Shown here piece after piece: positions 48,929 through 60,818 of a DNA stretch of 64,000 nucleotides. This stretch comes from Terfezia claveryi. Taxonomy: Eukaryota > Ascomycota > Pezizomycetes > Pezizales > Pezizaceae. Each line of letters opens with the position of its first letter. Position 1 is the first letter of the stretch. A model generated the notes under the pieces. That model was not told the DNA's origin, ran no database searches, and saw only the letters and a list, made by a program, of their open reading frames with translations. The position numbers and the translations under genes are program-made. The stretch lies in NCBI GenBank assembly GCA_015179025.1, contig WHUX01000034.1, positions 186,001 through 250,000 on the forward strand. Reading direction: 5' to 3'.

Positions 48929-51900
48929 TTACTCCTTGCCGCTCAGTGACCGCATAGCAGGGCTAACTTTGGCGAGTGGCGGGGATGATGCGGCCGAAGG
49001 AACGGGTGAAATAGAGTCGTTGGCATCCCCGTCGTTAGCCTGGGGTCCCATGTCGCCCAGGACGCTACAAATTTGTCAGCAGTGTTATCTGCATCACCGC
49101 GGATACGGGTGTCCAAGCTTTTTTTGCAATATTGGGGAGGGGAAGATTATTAGGTTATGAAACTTACTGGAAAGAGTTCCTGGAAGTAGTAGCACCAGAA
49201 GGAGGTGTAGCTGTTCGTGATGCTGGGCCGGAATCATCACCTCTGTTGAAAGAGGTAGGCCCCATCTTCTTTGGATTACTGCCACGGCTAGCAAACATAG
49301 ATGGAGGTCCGAAAGTGTTTTGGGTAGCAGTTACGTTCTTATCCCGCTGTTGAGATTTCAGCTTGCGCAGTTCGTCTGAATTCAGTGTATTTTGAGGTAT
49401 TTGTCGATAATCCGATTGGCCATATCCAACCTGAGAGAAGTTCCTGTTGTCTCCACGACCACCACCTTGCCTCCCTCCTCGTTGAGCATTAGCACGGGAA
49501 GCAGCCTCTTTTTCTGCGGCAGCCTTCGCAACATCCGCCTGAATTTCAGCAAGTGTCTTGGGTCCCTTGTCAGTTTCGTTGGCATGCCAGTTCTTCTTGC
49601 GGAGGTCAACGACATCCTACAGAGCTATTGTTAATATGTTATTCCAGAAGGTCTAGGCGTGTTGTCTTACCATAAGCATGAACTTCAATCGGCTCTGGAG
49701 TTTAGGATGATCAATCATTGTTTGGATCCGTACGAAGTATACATCCATCGCGGGGCGGCTCTTCCCAGTCGCGTCAAGAGAAGCGCCGATTGTCCTCAGA
49801 AGCTTACACAAGCTCTCAACTTCTGCCTCTTCCGGTACGCCCTCAAAGTCAACGAGCTTCTTCACACACTCATGCATGATACGTTCTGTAAGCATGCCCA
49901 GTTTGAATAGTTCTCCAATAAACTGTATCAGACCTAGACCTCGTCTCTTCGCAGCGGCTGCAATGTAGTACTCGTCTGAAAGCATCGCTGCCTCATCTGT
50001 CTCTCCTTCTGGTTTGGGAGGAAGGTTAACTTTCCATCCTCGCTGGAACTCTTCTTGACACCTGTTGAGAAGGTACTTTCTGAAAAGGATACCACCGGTA
50101 ACAACGTTACCCTCTCGATCTTTGATACTCTCATCCTTAATGCTAGGATCCATCGATTCCATCATAACCTTACAAAACTTAGCATACATAGATGACCATG
50201 CAGCTTCGTCAGTAGCCTTCTCAAACGTGAGCTGAATGACTTGTCGAAGAGTGCGTCCATCAGTCTCGTATTTAGATTGACTTGCGATGTCAAGAATCTG
50301 CCCTGAAATCTTGTCGAATTTTTCAGGCGTCATTTTGTTCAAGGCAGCCTTAACTTTACGTTGGACCACTTCTGGTGTCAGCCTGTTATCCTCAGTAGGA
50401 ACTGGAGGGGCAACAGCGGAAATTGCGCCTGGAGCTGCTCCAGTACTTGCGGCGGCTTGCACAGAACGCGGCTTCCACCTGGACTCAGATACAATAAGAG
50501 GCTTAACGTCGCTAGCAGGTATTGTAAGGATAGGTTTAGGTTCAGCCTGTTTGCTTTCCGATTTCTCCATCGCTACACCGCCAGCGCCAGTATTGCCACG
50601 TTTGCTCGAACTACGCTGTGAACGAGCCCTTGGGCTTTGAGGAATAGCACCACCTTGGTGAGACAACCCTTGCGAGGAGTTTGTCCGGCTGATTGAAGGT
50701 GGACCTGGTCGGAATTGACCAACTGCACCAAGAGCCTGCAGTGGGTTAGATGAGATGGGCCCCAAACGGGTATTTGATTGCTCGAAGCGCTGGGCAGAGG
50801 TCGACATGTTAGCTGGCAACATGCTAAATTTGCCCGAACCAAAGCTTCCCATTGTACCCATCGGTGGCTGTGCAGATGTAGCCCCAGGTCGAGAACCACT
50901 ACGTGGGCCCAATCCGCTTTGCGCCATCCTAGCGGTTTGCGGGCGTGCTGAGTCGGGCTCGCCGACTGTTTCTCTGATTATCTTGTCCCACTCTTGATGC
51001 GGTTTTTCGGTGAACACATTCTGGAATTGCAAGAGGAAGTCCTTCTGGTACTTGAATTTTCCTGCCGGCGCTGCCGCATTTAATGCGGGATTTGGAGACA
51101 TGATATATTCGGGATATTTGATACTATTGATGTCTTCAATGAAGCGGGCCGAGCGGAGCGCGGTTAGTGCCGCAGAGGGCGGGCCAGGTTCGGTCGAAGT
51201 TTTGAGAACCAATGGACTTGGTTTTCCCTTTGGCTTCGCTGGAGGTCGCATGGTATCCTCGGCGGCCGTAGCTACCTGTTCTGCAGATCCTTCAATTTCG
51301 GCAGGCTTACTTTCTTCTGTAGAAATTTCCGTGACCTCCTCAGTTCGAGTATCTGCTGCTGCTGCGGCTTTGGCGGCTGCTTCTGCCTCTGCAGCTTTAC
51401 CTTCGGCTTCCTCCTTAGCTTTCTGCTCTTCCTCTTCTTTAGCCAACCTTCCCGCCTCCTCTTCCGCTTTTCGCTCGGCTTCCTCCTGTTCTGCCTTGAT
51501 ACGTAGTCGCTCTTCTTCCTCCTTCTCCTTCGCAATCCTTACCTCTTCTTCTGCCTTCTCTTTTGCGATCCTAGCAGCTTCAGCAGCAGCCTCCTCTTCC
51601 TTACGAATACGCTCTTCCTCCTCGAGTCTCGCCTTCTCCTCGGCCTCCTTCCTCAAACGTTCCTCCTCTTCCTCCTTACGCTTGCGCTCTTCCTCCTTAC
51701 GCTTGCACTCTTCCTCCTTACGCTTGTGCTCTTCCTCCTCTTCTCTCCTCTTCTTTTTCTCTGCCTCCTCCGCCTCTCTCTTCAATCTCTCCTCCTCCGC
51801 CTTCTGCTCCAGTAATTCCTTTTCACGAGCTTCTGTCTCCTCTTTTTTCTTTTGGACCTGGAGCTCAAACTCCCGCTTTATCTCGGCCGGGGCTAAACGT

Positions 51901-53710
51901 TGGGCAGGACTACCAGATGAAACAATTACCGGTGCCGATATTAGTACGACAGGCCTGTCCTTTGGTGTCTCTGAGGGCTTGTCAAAGTTGCGAGTATAAC
52001 CAGTGGCGGGGTCGATGATCTTAATACCCTTACTAACTTTTTCCGGTTTCTTGAAAATGTTCGGATTGGGAGTTGGAAATGTCGTAGGTGCAGGCGGGCT
52101 CATGGAGATATTTGGGGGTGGGCCAAACCCGGAAGGTGGTCTATGAATATCTGCAGCTGCGGCAGACGAGCTTCGAGACATGGCGGGGGGCCGGGGTATG
52201 TCATATTCAAGTATGGCGGAGGAGTGCCCATAGCGCCCATAGTTGAGAACTGATTCCGCGGGCTCGCTGGAGGAGGGCCGGTAGCATATGGTTGATACAT
52301 TCCTGCGTATCCGTAATGAAGGCTGGCCATATTATGGTCATACCCTGGTTGCGTCGGAGGTGGAATGTACTGCTGCATAATTGTTAGATCATGCCCCTCA
52401 TCCTTCATCGTAGGCCAGCCCGTTGGTTCAGACGGGAATGGGTAAGGATGGTTGTAAGGATTGAAAGAAGGGGGATAAGGAGCAGGGATATTTACATGTT
52501 GAACAGTAGAATACAGGTTGGCCGGTGGGAGCAACGGAGAGTTGGCTATTGGTACTGTTCCAAGCTGTGGTGTTCCCGGAAGGCTACCCATGTGCTGTGT
52601 GTGAGGAACATTATGGTGTAATGCAGGACTTCTTGGAGGTCGCTGAGGACTTGGATAGCCTTGCACATTTGGATAGTGAGGAGTACTGATGGGAGCTTGA
52701 AAACTACGATTCTGATTAGGTTGGTTCCGATTATTATTGTAATTATTATTATATCCTTGCTGTTGGTAGCTATTCTGCCCACCATAAGGCTGATTCCGAC
52801 GACCGTTATTGTGTGGCATTCCACGACCCAACCCAGGTTGGGGCATCTCTGGATGTTGTTGATGGGATGATGTTCTCACATGCCCTGGTCCCTGTGAAGC
52901 AGGTGCAGCTGGTATAGGCATCGATGTCGGACGATTGTGCATCTGGCGTTGCTACAAGGTGTAAGTACAAGCGTTGGAGGTTATTGCGAGGGGCGGGAGT
53001 AATACATCACCACGATCTGCAACATTTGATCCCAAAGAGCCAAATGTTATGTTTTGATCTCTCATACCCTGATTCAGGGGTCCTCCACTTACTGCCGGTT
53101 GTGGGAGGGGAGATGGGGACATTTGTGGGGATGAGACCCTGGGGTTTAGTATCGTCGGCGCAGCGAGATTTGCTGAAGAGACAGGAACACCTCCTGGGGC
53201 TGGTTGTCCTGGCTGATTTCCTTGGAACGAGCCAAACTGAATTGGTCCCTGCTGCTGCCTGTTTGCTTGCGGATTGCCGTTTGGCACCCAGGCACCTCCG
53301 TTGCCGCCTGATACCATGGATGACTTTCTACCATGTCCATTCGATGAGCCGGACGTACCATTAACAATCACGTTACTGCTCATGGCAGGTGTTGCGGTTG
53401 GTACAGCAGGCGCCACCTGTGTCTTGCCGTTCACCGGACTGGCATTCGAAGTGCGTGCATTTGTCCCTTGTGCTCCGCTCACAGCAGGGGGTGATGGGCC
53501 GGCAGTGCTCGAAACTATTGGCGGAGTATACGAGGACTTTTTCGTGGCCTGAGCGTAAGACACTGGAGTAAGTCGCGAGCCAGCCGTCACAGCGGCAGAT
53601 AATTGACCGCCCGTCGATGGCGACGCTGTGTGAGCTGGAGTATTACTCGTACTAGCTGGCGAGGTACTGGTCTGAGCGGGAGGTATTGTGTGGGAGGCTA
53701 AACTTGTCAT
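48929..53710 (-). CDS. Translation initiation factor eIF4G
   Basis: Scaffold of the cap-binding complex eIF4F, joining eIF4E, eIF4A and poly(A)-binding protein. Exons (minus): 53006-53710, 49671-52951, 49168-49616, 48929-49064; about 1,523 residues. N-terminus: SYAQATKK and IQFGSF motifs typical of fungal eIF4G, then Gln/Asn/Pro-rich sequence. Middle: a long charged helix of KEEEERLRKEAEE type (51270-51850), FLLQFQNVFTEKP (~51030; fits the eIF4A/eIF4E-binding region), and the MIF4G domain from ~50400 to 49680 (EVVQRKVKAALNKMTPEKFD; CKVMMESMDPSIKD; FRKYLLNRCQEEFQRGW; FIGELFKLGMLTERIMHECV). C-terminus: RGG-rich and Ser/Pro-rich. The frame slips by one base at the six-G run 52184-52189; seven would make it continuous. 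Confidence 0.9.
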
Positions 53711-53904
53711 ATGAAGAATGCTGAGGTTTTTTTCCTTTTGAATAAGAGTGTTGTGTGGTTGTTAAGGATGATGGAGGAGATTTGGATGGTTTTATTGTGC
53801 GGCGAAGCCAAGGAATTTTTCTCCAAAGGACGACCTACACTCATGTGAATGAGGCACACACAGAAGCTAGTTAGCCCTACAACTCAAATATTAATATTAC
53901 AGGC

Positions 53905-53933
53905 TTTTTTTTTTTTTTTTTTTTTTTTTTTTT
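53905..53933. repeat. 29-base T run (A run on the eIF4G sense strand)
   Basis: Uninterrupted homopolymer 195 bp upstream of the eIF4G start. It is in the leader of that gene or in an untranslated-leader intron: a GTATGT donor lies at about 54077 and a TTGTAG acceptor at about 53880 on the minus strand. Confidence 0.9.
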
Positions 53934-54439
53934 CTTCTTTGGGGTGGGCCTTGCCCATGTGGCAACCTTTCTGCGAAGGGGAAAGTGGTCAAGGCCAACG
54001 ATAGAGCAGAAGTAGAGAGACAAGGTAAAGCAAGGACAGACGATAGGCAAGGAACTGAGGACCGAAGCAAACATACCTCAAAGTGACCAGCTGAGAACTG
54101 TTAACGTTGAGTGCTGGAGAAGAAGAAGGAGGATGTGTTCGATGGCAACAAGAGGAGAGAGAAATTAAAAAGTCCGAAGTGTAATGGAGCCTCAGAAGAT
54201 GCCCAAGGCCTAACAAGCCAGGCAACGCTGGCGACGAAAGAAGCCTTTCTCGTAAGGTTAGATTGACAATGCAGATAGTAAGAGAGCTGTGCTGTTTAAG
54301 CGCGATCACCCTCCAAACCGAATGAGAGGGTCCGCGAAGGGGATATGTGTAGGCGTTGGATCCAGAAGGGGGTGTGGGGGTAGAGGCGAAGGCGTGAAAA
54401 GAGAAGAGAAGGGACAAAAATAAGAATTGAAGCGATGAA

Positions 54440-54610
54440 CCTTCCCGTTCCAAGGTTTCTCAACACAACGGTGAGAAATTTTGCGTGTGGACGGCGGGCG
54501 GAGTACACGACTGTACTCTTGATCAACTACGAGACTACTACGAGACTGTCATACGCACACAAAAAGGTTTAATTTGGAAAACATGATCACAATCATTAAC
54601 CTTACCGCTA
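54440..54610 (+). repeat. Diverged dispersed repeat, copy 1
   Basis: Shares CCTTCCCGTTCCAAGGTTTC and TTAATTTGGAAAACATGATC-type blocks, in the same order and orientation, with 57515-57625. The copies are about 3.07 kb apart. Identity is roughly three quarters by eye. Confidence 0.5.
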
Positions 54611-57514
54611 CTGGTGCAAGGTCGAGCTACTTCAGCAAATGCCCGTGAGCCTCTACAAGCAATCGTTCCACGGAGAAGGGCCATCCATAACTTTGATATG
54701 CCTGAACCTGGGGTGCAGGTACACGGTTTATTAGATGCCTCTCTTCAGGACCTTGTACAGTTACGAGCTGAGGTGTCAGGCCAGACACATGCTCCATACT
54801 AAGTATCGATGACCCGGATCGATTGCAATTTGACTTTTATGACCACATCCTAAATAACCGCATATTCAAGGGGCCCTGTATCTCTTCACAGTTACATGAC
54901 ATACTTATTAAAGGAAGACTTTAATTGGGTTGGGTGATATGTTTTGGTAGGCCACTCATAATAAAGACCTTTTCCGAGCCTTGCTCCAAGTCCAACTGAC
55001 ATACAATGCTCCTCGCTAATATCCCATACATGTACCGTAGCACGAGCGGTTTACAAATATTCAGCCGAGATAAGTTTGCCATTTGAAATGGAAATACACA
55101 ACCGGGTGGGGTCGGAGACATACTGGTTCAATAAACATGGGAAGCGAACTTCTGGCCCGCCTCTCCAAGTTATAGAAGGAAGGGTACATCCTCAGCTATT
55201 TACATGAATTGAGAATACTTTCTCGTTGGAAATCATTGGATGCCACTCCATCAAATTTGGCTAAACTAAATTTGTTAGGTTGGAGAAGCATTCAATGTCC
55301 AAAAATAAGATAGTTGGCTGTATTCCTGATCGAATGGGTATTCAAACTCTGCAAAGTTCCCAACTTGCACACCCATCAATCCGCTTCTAAGTATCCCTTT
55401 GTTTAATATATTGGAAAATGAGGAATTGGTGGCAGCTAAATTTTCAGCCTTCATGGAATACAAATCTAATTGGCATGCATTTTCTTTCATGAACTTTAGA
55501 GGTGCGAGGTTCATTATATGATCTTTGTTCAGAAAACTTCCGACTGAACTCCTCTAGAGTTTCCATAGCACGGTGTCTTACATCGACTCTCCTACATCCC
55601 TCCCCCCTAGGGGCAGTTCGAGACCTACATTAAATCCCTTTCCGTATCGGGCCCAAGCTCCATTCTCCACTCTTCATCCCTGAAAACCCTAGAAAGATGA
55701 GTATGTTTGACAGAATAAGTGTTGGTCACCAATGACAGCCTTCAGAAATCAGCATTAGATTGGGACCGAGTAATTGAGATTATGTGGGGTACAGATGGAA
55801 GCATCCTCAGGGTAACACCCCTGTCCAACAGTGGACCTAAATGAAAACGCCCGTCTTGATCATCCGAGTCAGCTTTGTGAGAGATCACAAGGATATTATA
55901 TAGTAATGGATTGGATACTTCCCTCAATATTTCTTGTTTTTGGATGGTAGGTTTCTCATAATGCTGTTCCTCTATTGTATCGAAGGCACATTGTTGCTCC
56001 CCAATCGATGCTGATGCTGTTCAGCCCATCTCCCAGCGCTGCCAAGACACCCAGCCGCAAGCATGACACTTACGAAAGGCCCTCCATTTTGCACACAATA
56101 GCTACTTAGTAATGTAGAGATACTAGCATCAAAATAGCTAGCCCAGCGGATAGCTATCGATGCCTCACATCTCATCCCGGCTTCTGATAAGTACATAATT
56201 ATTAAACTGACTGGAAAAAAAAAAAAGAGAAAGAGATTGCATACCCCTCCTTCCGAAAAGCCCTCCCCGCGGTCCGCTAATTAAGTTTTTGGGCATGCCA
56301 GCTCCCAACAATATAGATCGCAGAAACGGTTTACGTTGATGTGACTGCTAAGGCCCTGTCTGGCTGAGCCAAAATAGTGTGGGAAACTAAACGTCATAAA
56401 TTCTCATGGGTTGCCATGTGGGGGGCCAACCTGAATGATTTGAGAGCTATTACACTGTGTTCAGGTCAAATTTTTAGAAGGGTTTTCAAGTTGGGGGAAG
56501 AGTATGTTGATTTTGTAGCGCCGTGAATTCTTCCCTCACTTTCCAGTAGTCTGGTTGGCACAAGCCCCTCCGTAGGAGGCCTTTCCAGTAGCTGAAGTTC
56601 TTACATGTTGGTTTCCCACGTTACTTGGTGTGGCATCGTATGTTTATTTTCTGGGATACCCATGGATGAGGAGAACATTGACTGCTACTGCTATCTCTGC
56701 GTATTGGTATTCATGGCCGCCTACCTTGGTTTCTTCTTACCTGACGACATACATCCATTCCTAGAAGACTTAACGACTGGAACTGGGAATGCCGTATCCT
56801 CACCCCAAAAAAAAAAAAAAAAAAAAAACGTACAGTCCGTCACTCTATGCCTTTAAATGAATCTTTTCTCGTTGGAAAAGTACAACTGACTTCATCCCAG
56901 ATAAACAAGAGTGGAAAGTAGGTGGAAATCAATGAAAGGGACGTGGCATGTGACCAATATCTGCCCCAGCGGAACCATACATTTACCACCAGTGGATCCA
57001 CATGCATCTCTCGCAATATAAATTTCCGTATTGTACCCACCCCGAGGGCACGTGTGCACACCTTTAAAAGTATAAACCAATTATGAAGAAACACCCTAGG
57101 AATATCAGAAGCATGGGGGCAATGGAAGGTCAATCTGTCGTGTGGCACATTCAGTCGGCTGTTTCCCATGTATTTATCTAAAAAACCATGACGGTATGAC
57201 CGCAGTGAGCTCAGTAATTGAGCAATAGTGGTCAAATGCAAAAATTCGTTTTGCGCGACATGCTCACTGTTAGTTCAGGGTAATGGGGTTCATACGAGAT
57301 ATCCATCTATACCCTCCTCAACCAGACTATGGTATTTGTGATATATGATGATACAGTGACATATCTTTCCCAGCTCGTTTCATTTTATTTCTGCTCAGAC
57401 CTATAGCTAAACATTGATCTATTCTTCCTTGATCTCCTGGTTTAGAGACAGCCATAGTTATTTAAGTCATTTTACGCCTGATACCTATATTGCGGATACA
57501 TTGAGAGCCTTAAA

Positions 57515-57625
57515 CTTTCCCGCTCCAAGGTCCCTCCCTCAATACGGTTCGTAGACAGCAGACCTCAACACTCCAACCATTAATTTGGAAAACACAACCA
57601 CAGTAAACCTCACCGGGCAAGGGCA
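57515..57625 (+). repeat. Diverged dispersed repeat, copy 2
   Basis: Contains CTTTCCCGCTCCAAGGTCCC and TTAATTTGGAAAACACAACC, matching copy 1 at 54440-54610 but with a shorter middle. Confidence 0.5.
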
Positions 57626-58725
57626 ATGAGGTACTGGAGCCAGAAGGGGAAGGGAGTGGCTATTATCAGAGTAAGAATTTTAGCTATATATCGTCATAAA
57701 CTTTCAATATGCTAACACAGTTTTTGATAGAAATGGGTTCTAGAAGTAAACAACAATGCTGATATACAGGTTAGCTCTGGTCTGAAATCTTCCTCAGTTT
57801 GCCCATCTCTCGATCCCAGGCATCAAGACGAAATAAAGTACACTTGAAGCGGAAGAGGAAAATTTAAGTAGTTGTTATTGGTAGAACTGGGTGATTTAGT
57901 TTCAGGGTAACTTGCCTCGAATACTTACATTTGTTCTGGCCCGCTCGTGGGCAGCATACCTACTATGCCCCTTGCAGGCAATTTATAATGCACTTACATA
58001 CAGTCTATATTTTTGCAATAAGAATTCCAAGAGAAGACCGGGCAAAAACCGACAATAAAAGGATTTTAGGCAAGATTATTGCAAAACTACAGACCTGAAT
58101 GCTACCAATTGTTAACCAAGTATGTTCAAACAAAAGACCTCCAGCCAGCAACTGAACTTATGGGCTTGAAAGATGAAATTGTGGATAGTCCAGCTACTCA
58201 ACAATCCACAATGATCTTAGCTAATGCCGCCCGGGAGGCATCTACAACAACTCGGGGTTCTGTCTCTGTATTTGTAAAAAGTCCAGTACCAGTCGTCACT
58301 GCCGATGCTTCAACAATGAGTTGAAATGCTTAATCTATTGTCATACCAAAGTGTTAGCAGATCATAACTGCGGTAACCTCTCAGTTCTAGCTGAACGGAC
58401 ACAAATTGGACCACTGGATAATAGCCCAATTGGTCTGGAGGATGACTCAATCGTCCCGGGGAGCAGCTAATAGCCTAGTTGTATATGTTCAATGTAGCTC
58501 TAGCCCAGAACACTATACGGTTTTGCGGTATTGATATTCATGAAATTGTCCCTAGCCCGTCGAGAGCCAACCGTGGATCAAGCATAGGCTTGTGATGTTT
58601 ACAACCATTCTAGCAAAGGCAAGGTCAAATAGCTACAAGATTAGATAGAAAATGAAGCAAGAGAGCTCATAGACACCGAGACACCCCTAGCAGAGCCCTC
58701 CCCTTAGCTTCCTCCCCTTCCATCC

Positions 58726-60818
58726 TTAAACCATCTTCTCTGACAATATCCCCTCATCACCTTCGCCAAACTCATCCACATCCTCCTCCCTCCCAAATAA
58801 CCCCAAGCCCCTTCCTACAAGCCACCCAATCACCACACTTCCCACACTCCACATAAAGACAGCATCAAACCACCTCTCCACGAATGCCGGATCCAGTGCC
58901 GGTGCCCCCAATGCCTCCGTCAAAGCACTACTCATCTCCGGTGCCAAGTTTAGCCTTAACAATAGCGCTGAGGCAAGAACATAGGTCGCTGTCACCTGTG
59001 CGGTAGAGAGTGCCAAAACTTGTCCCAAAGGTGGCAAAGCCCCCGCCACCTGGCCTGTAGCTGTCATTAGTGATGGGGAGATGAGCTTCTTCGTGACTGT
59101 ATTGAACGCACGGAGGATAGTCGACGTACTCCCCGCGATAATGACCCCTGTGAGTAAGAACCCAATTTGCCTAGCCCAAGCATGGTGGTTGAGCGCAGGA
59201 GTCCACCATCTTGCCAGGATAGACAATATACGATTCACAGGATCTGATTCCGCCGCAGATAAGCTACCCTGGGGACTTCCTAAGGGCAGGGGGGTTGGGG
59301 AGCTAGGGTGTGAAGGGTCGTCTTTGTAGATGAGGAGGGAGAGGGGATAGGGCAAGTGTCTGAGGACAGTGATGAAGATTCGGTAGATACAGTATATGTT
59401 GAAAAGGAAAAGGGCTGGTCGACTAAGGAACATGCAGCTGAAGAAGCGTTGGATATAGTATAGGGACAGACGCAGCGGAGATTTTGTAGTTGGTGGTGGT
59501 GGAGCAGGAGGGTTGTAACGAGAGCGGAGGGAGCGGAGGTGGGCAGAGAGAGTATGGGACATCTCTGCAAGACCATGGACCTCAGTTTGCAGAGTGGCGA
59601 GCTCTATTGTGCCAATGTAAGCCAGAGTAGCGTTACGGGGATGGGGAAGGATAGTACCTCTTGCGGCTGGGTCAGCTCCTACTGCACTGTACATTTTCGA
59701 AATGAAACCTTCTTTGTATTCGGCCTATCCCCATAATCAGCTAATTAGTCATGCTTTTGTTTCCAATATGAATCAGGAAGACGAGCACATACCACTTCGG
59801 CTAGCTTTTCTTCGAGAGCTTGGAGGTTGTCCCTTTTGATCTCCAACATCTCATTGGCTGCCTCAAGGCCCACTTGGGCTCTGGCAATATCTACTTCGTT
59901 CACAGGTCTGGACTTCGTCACATAGGTTTGCCATGGATTTGAGATCGCACCACACCCGGCTGTGTAGCTACATTAGCATGAACACTATCAATAAGGTGCC
60001 TGGAGATCATACAAAGTATTGCTATGAGCTGGACAAAAGCTATGTTAGTACTGTGATGCTAGATCCAGACAGAAATCAAAGTTCACTCACAGTGATTCCG
60101 AGCAAACCAATTCTTGACCGGCACTCTTCCCCGAAGGATCTTGTTTTGACTACACGTTCAGCCTCGCGTCAGCTGAAGTCTCTCGGTCTCAACATTCGTG
60201 TGGATTTGTAAACCTACAGCCCCACCAATACATCTCATCCAGCTCCATCACTGGTACCCACCTTCCGACCATCCAAAATAGCCATAGCCATCCCACATAT
60301 AATCCTGTTTCAATCCAGAAAAACGAGCGTCTCCCTAACCCGAGCTTTGTCAACCCCACCGCCTCCAGCAGACCATGCAGCTGCAAAAGTGGTACCATCA
60401 AAACCAAAGCAAAGATCAACATCCATATGGTTCCCAGGAACCACAATCTTCTTGCCTTTGAGTTCAGCAGCTCAGATACCTCACATACAATCAGCAGCCC
60501 CAAGACTCCCGTAGCAGCCATGGTATTGATAAATGCCCTCTCCCCTAGTCGTTGATATAATGATCCACCTCCATCGTTTTGACTCTTGGTGCCCCATACA
60601 CCCTCCCCGTTGCAAATCCCGGCATACACTCTGCGTGACCGAACGACAGTTGCTACAACAATAAACCATAGCAGAAATATGACATTGCTTGAGATGAAAC
60701 CTATCCTTGATGATATGGATGGTTCATCGTGCATCCAAGGGGGAAGACAACCCGTTCCTCCATAAGCTTCCTCTGTGCAAATCTCTGCACCTCGACCCAA
60801 CATCGTCATGTCCACCAT
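58726..60818 (-). CDS. Golgi pH regulator / GPHR family membrane protein
   Basis: Multi-pass protein of the GPHR/GTG family (DUF3735 plus ABA_GPCR regions), a proposed anion channel that keeps Golgi pH in animals. Exons (minus): 60258-60818, 60091-60162, 60013-60028 (16 nt), 59793-59959 and 58726-59724; 604 residues in phase. Predicted membrane segments include ISSNVIFLLWFIVVATVV, TMAATGVLGLLIVCEV, LWFLGTIWMLIFALVLMVPL, WIETGLYVGWLWLFWMVG, SRIGLLGITLIAILSGCGAI, IGFLLTGVIIAGSTSTIL and AVFMWSVGSVVIGWLVG. A coiled-coil loop (QVGLEAANEMLEIKRDNLQ) follows the SGCGAISNPWQTYV motif, as in the family. The donor of exon 1 is the least certain boundary; a GTAGGT donor at 60217 also exists but breaks the phase. 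Confidence 0.85.

Larger units (their letters stand above)
53934..58725. other. Spacer upstream of eIF4G, with unassigned ORF fragments
   Basis: After the eIF4G leader no gene could be supported. Unrecognised plus-strand ORFs of 62 and 81 codons lie at 54614-54802 and 58079-58324. Neither has a motif I know. A run of 22 A at 56807-56828 and three TCAGGGTAAY words (55807, 57275, 57902) are present. Confidence 0.4.

Noticed and set aside
51010..51999. 329-codon plus-strand ORF, Ser/Ala-rich
   Set aside because: Antisense of the Glu/Lys/Ala-rich helix of eIF4G; composition follows from the codons on the other strand.
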